This document shows, piece by piece, positions 49,101 to 61,100 of a stretch of DNA of 64,000 nucleotides. This stretch comes from Lineus longissimus (Eukaryota > Nemertea > Pilidiophora > Heteronemertea > Lineidae): assembly GCF_910592395.1 (NCBI RefSeq), contig NC_088321.1:3288001-3352000 (forward strand). The letters run 5' to 3'. Position 1 is the stretch's first letter; each line of letters begins with the position of its first letter. The position numbers were made by a program, and so were the translations under genes. The notes under the pieces were generated by a model, which was not told the DNA's origin, did no database searches, and saw only the letters and a program-made list of their open reading frames with translations.

Positions 49101-52100
49101 CCCTTGGGCCTGGCCGTAACCTTGCATACTGGTTGTCTCGATGCCGTATGCTATGACCATGTTTATATCTACTGGACTGGTTTGTTGCACCATGTCGAAG
49201 GAATTTTATGTAGAGATCAAGACACTTCCCTCACATCACAATCTACACCTCAAAAGAATGGTTGTAAAAATCCTCGCCATGATTCTCGGTTGCCCCTATG
49301 TTGTGACCATGCATGCATCAATGGCCTGGGATGTTGCAACCTACACTTCAAAGGAATGCGAAGTCTAAATCACATTTATTTTTTGTCCCCAGGTTGTGAC
49401 TTTCCTAACGGCAATTGCAGACCATATCCCTGGTGATAGTGTTTTGTCATCTTAAAAATGAGCACCAGGACAAAGCACCAAAAACCTGCCACTTAAGATC
49501 AGATCAGAAGTTACCTACGTGGTGCCAGTACCCACAAGTGCATGATTGACACCGAGATCATTTGAAGAAAAAATTGGCAGCAGAACCATGTGTGCATGGA
49601 GGGAGGTATTATAATATAAATACTGTGGAGACGCAATGTATTATTGGTCGTCCCAACATTGGGAGCTTTCATCCCCACCAGCCATATCAGATGGCCAACT
49701 GGTTTCCCTCACTCGACCAGAAAACTCATCAAAAGATACGAAAGATGTTGAGATTCAGATTACATTTGCTTGTTGTCTGCTGGATTCTGACCATCCATAT
49801 GCTGAGTTGTTGCAGTCCCAGAACCATCGCTAATTCTAGTATTTATGATGCACCTACTGTCACAACCTAATTCAGCTGGTTATTCAGGGTTATTTACCTC
49901 TGATTTATCTGGTTATATCCTGGTGCAAACCTAATTTCTCAACATGACAAAATACTTTCACCAGGGATATGGTCTGCAATTTGCTGTTAGGCGAATTGCC
50001 CAATACTAGTTTGTAACTTGTACTCTTTATGCTTGTGCCTCTTGAATTTGATATATCATGGAGGTATTAATACCTCCGTGGATATATTTAGTTGTGAGAC
50101 AAGACCACTAATGAATATTCATAGGTTGGAGGGTCGAGGCCTATCAATTAGACGAGTGCATGTTTTTAACTCTCAAGTACATATTGGAGAGGTATTGAAA
50201 AAATATTTGTTGTGAGTCTACAGATATAAAGAAATTATTTGATGAAAAAATTAATTTCGAATTTTGCTAATTGGGTAATAGGGGGCGTGTTTTGAGTTTT
50301 TCCTGCCAGTTGGCTGAAAAGAGTGGAAATATCGAAGTCTGTCTAATTTGTCGATTATAAAAAAAATTCCGTGGTCAATCACCAATTTAAATCGCACCAG
50401 TTACTCGCAAGACTAACCCGTATATCATATCCGAATTTCAGTTTCACTACTTGACGCATTCTTTGATGCGTCGCGGTCAAACATTGACAATTTAACTGCT
50501 AAAAGGCTTAAAAATCAATTGTGGTCTTGTCTCCATTTACACTACATTTTGGGTCAATTTAGTGAAAAATTTGAATGTGCTCAAATCACTCTAATTCATT
50601 TAGAATATTGTATTGCTGATGATTTAAGGTCAAAACAAGCTAAAATAATGAGAAAAAAACTTAATTTGACCCCAATATGAGCCAACCTAGCCCCGGTCTA
50701 AGTTCGGTTTCATTTTTACAAGTCTTGTTGTGTTGCCATTCATTTTGTAATTTCTTTGAAACTTCTTAGGCCTTGATTCTGAAAGTTGTTCCCTAAGCAG
50801 CAAAGATATTCCTAAATCCTATCCTAAATTTTTAGCTCCATAGCTTGCTTATTCTGGCCAGGGCTGGTCTTTGAATTTGGTGCTGTTGGCTGCAAAATCA
50901 TGACTTTTTGTCCATTTTGTCCTCTTTCGTCGCTTTGGCACAGTTGTACCACTCTTTGAAATGTCTCTCATTTCTCCCAAAATGTCCAGATATGACTTTC
51001 CTTTGTTGGAGAGTTGTGGGATGTCATGTACATTGGTTTGAAAAAATTCTCAAAATGTTAACCCCTGAAATGTACCTTCATTGAGACAAGACCACTAATG
51101 AATATTCATAGGTTGGAGGGTCGAGGCCTATCAATTAGACGAGTGCATGTTTTTAACTCTCAAGTACATATTTGGAGAGGTATTGAAAAAATATTTGTTG
51201 TGGCAAGTCTACAGATATAAAGAAATTATTTGATGAAAAAGTTAATTTCGAATTTTGCTAATTGGGTAATAGGGGGCGTGTTTTGAGTTTTTCCTGCCAG
51301 TTGGCTGAAAAGATTGGAAATATCAAAGTCTGTCTAATTTGTCGATTATAAAAAAATTTCCATGGTCAATCACCAATTTAAATCGCACCAGTTACTCGCA
51401 AGACTAACCCGTATATCATATCCGAATTTCAGTTTCACTACTTGACGCATTCTTTGATGCGTCGCGGTCAAACATTGACAATTTAACTGCTAAAAGGCTT
51501 AAAAAATCAATTGTGGTCTTGTCTCTTGTTTTTATGGAACCACGGCGTTCGCTTCTTCTTTTACTCTCTCGGATAATTCAACTCATTTGTGCCACTGCGC
51601 ACACATGTACTGTAAATTGTTTCTGATGAGGTGACTCAAAAATTGATGTACACAATGTTTGTTCGGTTTAAGCCAAATTGCACGTTCAACAATATTGGAA
51701 CGGTATACCTCACACCACTTTGTGCTTATATGTGCGCCAAAACAAGCTCATCAAGGGGAAAATGAACCGTTTTCTAATCTAAATAAACTAGAAACTGGGC
51801 TTCAAAATCACAAAACTATCAAATATCCAATTAAATAACACTTACATTAAATTAGAAAATTTAAGTAGACATGAAATGGGATTTCTAAACATGTGAACAT
51901 CTAACCACAAAAAACGCGACGTTTTGCATTTGTTCATTTTTTTTGTTTTGTTTACCGCGAATGCGAAATTAAACCTGCTATAAAACTAGTTGTAGTCGGT
52001 CAAAATTAATAAGATATGAATATCCCATTAGATGACAACAAATAGAACCATGTGATACCCTCAGATGGAGGCAAGCACTTAATATTTCTAAACCCTGAAC

Positions 52101-55100
52101 GGGGCAAGGCATTTCAGGTAGTCGCAACCAATTCAGGAAAAAAATAGTAACACTAACAACACAATAAACCAAGGTAGACCCAATAAAAGTATACATTTTC
52201 CAAAAGCTTATAATGTTATCTAAATTCTTTCCCCATTTGGTATTGAAAAAGAAACAAAGTTTACCCACTTAAAAGGGACTTATTCACCAAAAAGGGCCCG
52301 GGGGGGGGGTCGGCCAGCCAAACCACCCCTCACGACCACAAACATTGACCAATACGCACTGTACTCTGATGAACCAAATATACCACCTAACAAGGTGCGA
52401 CTTACGTAAATAGAATGTTTGGAAGAAAATCGCGAGTCCGGGTCTTCTGGTAGTTCGTATTATATATACTAGCATATACCCGAGGCGCGGGCTGTTCGAG
52501 GTATAAAAATCGGATTGTGTGGGTGCTGGTATGTTGTGGGTTTGGTGTAAATGGGGTGCTGGTTTGTGAGTAACACTTTTTAGCTCACCTCTTAGCAGAG
52601 GTGAGCTTATCCCATACCGTGGCGTCCGTCGTCCGTCGTCGTCGTCGTCGTCGTCGTCGTCCGTCGTCCGTTAGCAGGGCACGTTTCGTAACTGTTAGAG
52701 CTATTGAGTTGAAACTTGGTACAAATGTACCCTTATGTAATGACACCTTGGAGACCAAGTTTCGGTCCGATTCGTTTCATGGTTTGGCCACCAGGGGGCC
52801 AAACGTTAAAAGTGAAAATATGCAATATCTCCCTTAATAGTAGTCGGGAAATTTTGAAAAAAATATGGTAGGTACTTCTAGCAAAGGTGCATCATATATC
52901 CTCCGGGTTTTTGATTTGACCTCCTTTTCAAGGTCACAGAGGTCAAATGGTGTAAATTGGCCGTTAGGATGTAACGATGGCACGTTTCTAAACTGCAATG
53001 ACTATTGATACCAAATTTGGTACACATTTACCCCTTAGTCAGGTGATCTCAGGGACCGAAGTTTGGTCCAATATGATTCACCACTTGACCACCAGGGGGC
53101 AAAATCCAAAAACCTTAAAAATGTGATTATTCCTTAACTTCTTGCCCGATTGCCACCAATTTGATATCATGGGTACATCTAACCACCATACAGTATATGT
53201 CACACAGGTTTTTAATTTGACCTTCTTGTCAAGGTCACAGAGGTCAAATGGCGTAAATTCGCCGTCAGGCCGTAACTATGGCACGTTTCTTAACTGCAAT
53301 GACTATTGATCACAAATTAAGTACACATGTACCCCTTGGTCAGGTGATCTCAGGTACCGAAGTTTGGTGCAATCTGATTTGCCATTTGGCCTCCAGGGAG
53401 GGGGCCAAATCCTAAATTCTTCAAAATGCCATTATTCCTAGTAATGACTAGCCCGATTGGCACCAATTTTATATCATAGGTACATCTAATTCTAACAACC
53501 ATTCAATGTGTCACCCGGGTCTTCTTTGATTTGACCTACTTTTCAAGGTCACAGAGGTCGAATGTACTGTAAATTGGCCATTTTGGGGAAATTGTAATTG
53601 CTTGGACCTACATCAAACCTAACACTACATGACACAATACCATGCTCTTTATCCATCTTTCCTCCACATGAGGTGAGCACAATGGCCCTGGCCATTTCAT
53701 TTTCATGAGTGTAATACTTCTTGAAAACGGAACTATGTAACCATGTACATGATGTACAGGCGTCCACAATGCTAAACCAATTCTCGGAAAACCAAGATGG
53801 TGTAGACTGGTGATGTACTCGATATCAGCCAGCGATTAGCGCCTGAATGGTTTAAGTTACCGGTGTGTGCGTAAATCTTGTCTCCCGTTGGGTACATTGT
53901 GTCCTAAGATGAGCTTTTTGTGAATAAATGGCCGTCTCGAGGTGGAAAAGCAGCATTTTTCCTTCAGATATGGGCGCCGCCATCTTGCATGCTGGCGTCA
54001 GTGACGTCGATTGTGATTGGTGGATGATGCGCGCATGGAAGGGACCATTTGAACAGGACATCTGATTGGTTGATAGCGGAGGTGGGAGGTGGCTCGGCAA
54101 TTTTCGTGACGGTAATAATGCAGAGAGATAACTGATGGACTTCTCGGCGAAGAGATTACTTGGAGCTCTCCAGTTGACGGCATCTCCACAAAGTTGTTAT
54201 TTATTCCAAAACCACCAAGATATTCGACGTATGACACCCTCAGTGACACTCTTACTTATGATCCACACCTACGAAACCAAAAGTTGCAAGAATTCGACGC
54301 ATTTTCGAGGCCCAATTTTGGAACAAAAATCGCCTCCTATTTAGCGGCCACAACGCGCATTATAGTATAGATATTAACCTACAGTTGGTTATTCAACCCG
54401 TCGTTGGAGTGGTGATTGGCGAGTTATTTATAGTAACAGTGAAAAGCGGTTTCCCCGAAAGTAAAAATCGCCGAGCCAACAGCCGTGATTGGTCATTCTT
54501 CACGGCTGCACGGTGATTCCCCATTGTGGCGGGTGATTCAAATAGCATACGGCATTAGCCGTAGGTGCCCATTTTCAACTTTTTAAAAGGCTCAACGTAT
54601 TCCGTAGGTTCCCCCATATGGGTTTTAAGCACCGACAACATGCTAAACTGCTAACCACAAAAATATGTGATGACGTGGAGTAGAAAAACGCTTTTCAAGA
54701 ATTATTCTCAAACCAGTGCCATCACTTCTCCTCAAAACTGTCGAATAGCAAAATGCGAAACATATCGCTTTTCATATAAATTTTATCTTTGACATTATAT
54801 CTAAATAGTTTTATAGAGATCAGTGACTTTGAAGCAGGCATTTGCTTTTAAATAGGGTGTTTTTAACGGCCATGTTCAGCTGATCGAAGAATTGTTCAAA
54901 ATCCAGTTGTGCGGAATTGGCTTGGGTGTACCACGCGACTCGATAGAGCACTGTCCAAATGCGCGTCTTTCGGAATAGTCGTTGGCTTTGATGTTGAAGC
55001 CATGTTCCCTAGTTGCCTGAATCTTTATTTGAAAGACTCTGCTTACACATAATCCACACCACACTATAGGCCTTTTTACACGGTGTGTGTTGACCGAACC

Positions 55101-58100
55101 GGCCTAAACCCGATCCGGATTGGTTCTGACAGGGTCAGTTCACCTGGAGAGAAAATCCAATTTAGACGGTGCGGGTTCTAGCTGAACCGGCTTCGATCCG
55201 GATCGGGGCCGGTTTGTTCGTGCCGTGGCCGATGGTGGCGTTTGCCGGTTTTAAAATGTATTAAATGACCTTCAATGCTCACGTTCTACTTAGAAAAATC
55301 GATGTTTTATCGGCCATTGCATCCTCCTGTCACAGCTTTGACTGCACGTACAATTTACAGACCAGTTTGGCAAATCTTCGAATCTCAAAATGTACATGTA
55401 GCTAGTGTCTATGAACTTCCCTTGCAATATGTTCACTGTAGGCTACAGTCTCTATTAACTGATGGATATAATAGGATACACATGGTTGATGCACATGGGT
55501 ACATACTCTTAATCCTTGAAAGAGAGACTTGGGAGCCCGCCCCCAAACAGCATGCTCACGATTAATGTGACCTGTAGATACGCCTAGTAACTTCAGGCAG
55601 GCCTACATTTTTTTAAAGCGTTGGCAATTGGCTGGAAAAGGGCTATACTCGGGGCTCTTCTTTTGAAATGGACGCATTCCATGCTATTGTTCGAACTTCG
55701 GCTTGAATAAAGCTGACACGATGTTTTCTATTCTCATAAGTTTAATCGGATTGATTGAAGAAAGCTTACAGGATGTCAGGAAAACCTTAGGGCATCTTGA
55801 ACAAGCTCAATGTCCATTTCAATAAACTCAGTGCCGGGCTCAACATCCTCATTGTGATCACCAAGAGCATGATCTTGAATGTCCAAAGGGCCGACATCAA
55901 CACAGGCTGCGGGTGGAAGACTGCCTCGAAACCATTTATGACAACCTGGTTAGGGACTGCCTCCCAAGCGTGACTGATGATGCCAATTACATAAAGCAAG
56001 GAAATGGGGTCACAGTTTCCATCGTTGCCAGTGTTTTTTTATTTCCATGTTTTCCACTGTTGCATAGCTGCTGCCTTGAACGACAGCATCACTGCGACAT
56101 CTTGCTACTATGAAATTGATGTGCAGCCCGCTGGAACGAAGTCCAGGATGACATCAAGCTCCATTATGGCATAGCCGAAGGCTTCTCCGCGGTGAACTTG
56201 GTACATATCGACAATAAGAAAGTACTGATTGCAGTTCTCTGCCTCCAAATGTGAAGCCTTTGTTTGACAGATGTATGAAGGATGACAGTCGAGAAGGAAA
56301 AATGTCCGGTCCATATTGAAGACGAAATTGAAAGGAATGTTGAACTCTCCAATTGTTCCTAGTACGCTATCGCGAAACACTGTAACTCGCTCAGCTGCAT
56401 CAGCTGGTATTGTAGTGGTATTTTTGTTAGATTGCCGTAAACTAATGTTCTTGCGTTTCATGAATTCACACACCCATCCATTTGATGCCCTAAATTCGTG
56501 AAGAATCGGTCTAGCTTCAATTTCTTCATTTTGTCTCCGTTCATCCAAGGTTTCCCACAATGCTCTGAACAATTTCTAGTGCTTTATCATGTAATGTCTG
56601 AACAGAGACCGGCAAACGTCAATTTTTCATTGCAAGAAACCATTCATGAACATTATTTTCCACATCAGTCCAACGTCCTTGACTCTGCTCCCGACGCCGA
56701 ATTTTTCTAACTTTTTCATAGCCATCCTCAGCAGTTTCCTCTAGACGCTCCCTGTCCCATTTTCTAAAGGTTTCATAGGGAATCCTATAGTGCCCAGCGA
56801 ATTCTGAACCATCCTGTACTGTGCCATAGCAGCCTCACAGTCCCATAGGTACCTTAACTTCTCGTTCACCTGGTAGCTCCTACACCTTTTCGCTAATGCT
56901 CCAGCTGCCTGAGCCTGCATCTAAGCGGTACCGGATATTCCAAAACGTGCCGTGTGGACGCTGAGCTTCACATTCATTCAGTAGTAAAACTTAATGGGTC
57001 TAGGAATTGATTGCATAATACTAGTGTCAAGACCCGGTGTCAAGATGACCCATACAAATGGCACCATGATCAGGCACTGTGAAATCTACATTATTGATCA
57101 TCCACATTGACAGACCAAACCATTCATGGAAATCGCCTCCCAGAATGGACCTCTTTGGCGTTGCTGGTCATATTGGTGTCATATAGGGCTATGAATAATC
57201 ATGGATAAGGCGGGCTTACTGACTTTTCTTTGTCTGGACTCTCTTTCAAAGATTTAGAGTATATACACTTATATTAGATACATAACACGACTCATTGCTA
57301 TACAATGTACACACAGATTCAAACCGACCTGGTCTGTTCGCATGTACACGACAGCACGAACTCGCATTTACCGGCCTAATTCTCCTGAACTGACGGTTAA
57401 TGTCGGTTCGGGCTAGTTAAAATCCCATTTACACGGTGCGTGTTGAACCAAAGAGGTTTCGATCGGGGTTGAAACTGCACCGTGTAAATTGGGCTATAGT
57501 CCCAAAGAGAGAACCTGATCGCTGAACTAACCTTTGTTTTTAAACTTCCTACGGCACCTATTTCCTTGATCGCAATTGTTTCATCCGTTTTCATATCTTG
57601 GTACGACCAAACTGTGCCGTACGCACCTCCGCCTAGGAAACCGTCTTCTTTCCTTTTAAAATCCGAAAATTTTCGCTCCTTTGTTGTGTCTGAAATAAAT
57701 ATAAAACGAAACTGAAACGCTCATTAAGTATGACCAAATAAAAACTGAGGGATGTACGAAAGCTATAATGTGGTAATTTCGTAGGCTTCAAGTGTTCGTT
57801 TTTGTGTTATTAGAAACCGGTGGTGGTGGTATTGCTGCTGAACTCTCGCGGACGCCTTTGGCGAAGTTCGGGCCCAAGCCGCAGATCGGTACGAAAGCCC
57901 AATTGGCTATGTCCATGTAAACTCAAAATAGAATATTCAAACCTCAACCAGGCACGTTTGCGAATGCATGTTTTTATAACTCGAAAATGACTTGATTTAC
58001 TATGATTATGAAGGTAACTGTTCAATTTATACTGTAAATAAAGTATATTGTCTTGTCGTTCTTTGAAAACCTAGTTCTTTGAAAATACTATACGGGGTTT

Positions 58101-61100
58101 AGTTTTGAGTTACATTTGTCCTTTCCATTGGTGCACGTACAGTGATAAAGTGCATGTTAATGAGCAAATTTACATTTACGATGAGAAAAAAACAAAACGT
58201 CACGTCAAAAACTAAAGTGTCGGGGGGAACAGTTGTTTTCTTGCCATTGCTACTCGATTTAAATGGTATCCAACACAAAGGAGGGCTTAAAAACCAGCAT
58301 CTTATCAGAAATGCAAGAACTACCAGACGTTAATATGATTCCGGATGAGCTGAGACAAAAGGAAAACACTTTAATTTGCTGCCATTATGACGTCATAGAT
58401 TGTTGCCCTAATTGCTAAGCAATTATAGTTACAAGCCTCACAGCCACGGTCTTTGTCACAACCTGGCATTTCTTCGCATAGGAGAACTTCTTATCTTCCT
58501 CAGCAGTGGTCAGCTCCTGTCTTTCCTGTGTCTTCAGGGCAGACTTCAACTCTGCCCATGTCGCAACCTTGGTCGGGTTACCAGGCACAACCAGTCAATT
58601 CCCCAGGCTTGCCTTTATCTCAGCCTTGGTACAATTCTCAGCCGATTCAAGTTTCTACATATGGTAAGCCGCTTATTGCTACATTCTCCGGCTCAAAGGA
58701 TGTTAAGATTCTGTGTCTTTCAATCAGTGGCGATATGAGGTGAAATGCTTGCAAAAGGCTGAGCAGCCACACGTTGTGCTGCAGGCCATTCGTCAATCGT
58801 TGAAGTATCCTGCATCGGATGTTCTCTTGCACATGGGTGAAGATGTCACTGTCGAGGAAATCCTCCATAAATTTGATATCATGTTTGGTAATGTCCTGCC
58901 AGCGGAGAAGCTGTTGGAGAAATTTTATGTAGCAATACGCGGCTTACCATATGTAGAAACTTGAATCGGCTGAGAATTGTACCAAGGCTGAGATAAAGGC
59001 AAGCCTGGGGAATTGACTGGTTGTGCCTGGTAACCCGACCAAGGTTGCGACATGGGCAGAGTTGAAGTCTGCCCTGAAGACACAGGAAAGACAGGAGCTG
59101 ACCACTGCTGAGGAAGATAAGAAGTTCTCCTATGCGAAGAAATGCCAGGTTGTGACAAAGACCGTGGCTGTGAGGCAGGATGCCCTGGATGTACCATCGA
59201 GTATGCTATGTCAGGCAGAGAAGGTTGTGACGCAAATGCATGCTCCTCGTAGCAAGAAACGACAGGCTGTGAGGACGCTGGCTGTGACAAAGACCGTGGT
59301 GAAGAATACTGGTTGTGACTAGTAGTCAAGGGAGGTTGAGATAGAACATTTTGATGACCAACAGGCTGCGACCAAGACAAAGGATTACGAAGGATATGTT
59401 GTGACGAAGAAGAATGATGAAGCGTTGATGGAACAGGTTGTGAACTAACTCTGTCCTGAGGCAATAGCGATGTTGGATAGGGCTTAATGAAAAGTTTACG
59501 ATGGGGGAGACCATGTGAAGGACGACCCGAGCCCACTGGACCATGAGATTCCGAGGGGCCATCAGCAAATGAAACCCTTCTCGTTGACCCACCGGAACCA
59601 TAACGGTCAAACACCCCACAACCTTCCATGGAATCGCTCCTTGGTGTACTATAAATACTGTTGAATGTAACTGCTGGCCTGTGTAGGAATGACCTGTGGT
59701 TGTGATGACAAACAAGCTTATTGTCGGCTTATCCTTAATTCTATGTGCTTGCAGGTATGTACATATTCGTGTTCTGTAAATTGTAAATATATTCCGTCAT
59801 TCCGTCATTAAAAGCCATTCCTTGAGTTTATCACTCTACTATAACATTATTCCTTGCTTATCCTTAATTCTATGTGCTTGCAGGTGCCTGTATGCCTGCT
59901 AATTTGGCCACTGGCCGGAAATATCGGCCACACTTAAGTCACATAACCATGTTATTTCCTGATGGAAAATAGTTTATCTTAGCATTGGTTAGTGCAAACC
60001 GGTTGACCCCGTACCCTGGTACGTAAATTTATTTGAATTTGAGTATAAAATGTTAGCTCAAATGGTTAACTGTTAATCTGTTTTTTGTTTCTTACCACAC
60101 AGGAATTGGGCTTGTCGCTCCGTGTGAGAAATCCACCCAAAACTAAAGCGTTTAGTAATTAGTAGCACATATGTACACTCACCGTAGGGACCAAGAATGC
60201 TATCTTCAGTGCTGTGTATTTTGTCAGTCAGTTGTTTGAAGTCTGGTGTAAAAGCAAGGAGAATTACCAGCGCTGTGTAATCGCCCAACGACATATAACC
60301 CAGACTGGAATAAAAATAATATGATTATATTAAGAGAGTTGCGACCATTTCTTATCCGTCCATTCTTGGACCAATCCAAGGTCCAATGCAGTGACATCAA
60401 CCTGCTACATGCATCTTAATATATATTTACGCCATCCCTGGTTGCGATTTGACCATTTTCGCGTTTATATAACATGCTCGCCTAAAACTTCCAGGTGGAA
60501 GTGCAAGTGTCATTTCAAACTTAATATACCTATTATAAAAGTACTTAATGTATTTGTCTTACTATCGAGATTTCGACCTACCTTTTAAGGACATCCCATA
60601 GGTCAGTGAGTTTCTCTGCATTGAATATCTTGAAATCGATGGCCAGATCGGACGAGCCCATTTCCTCGTGCAGTTCATGCCATTTATTTAGTGAGTGTTC
60701 ACACTGCTGACCCGTAACGAACTCCTTCAGGTACATATAAAGTTTCCGCTCAAGCTTTTCGGCGTCCTTTTCCCCTTTATCCTAAACAATATGAAGTTTG
60801 TATCATGATCAACAACCAATGAATATAAATATGAACAATTTTTCTGTCCTGACACACAGTAAACCAAAAGTTATTGCGAATAGAATAAGTGTCCTGCATA
60901 AACAACTGGCGATTGGTTGTTTTCAGAGAAACAGACATATTGGGACTCGACATCAAAGTTATTGCTGCCACATATAGTGGACAAATATGGAACACATTAG
61001 CGTTGTTTATACTAAACGTAGCTTATCACTAGCTTTGAAGTTTGAGACCTGTAATTTTAATTAAAACGTTTATTCTACATCCCAATACGGTCTGAGTTTG

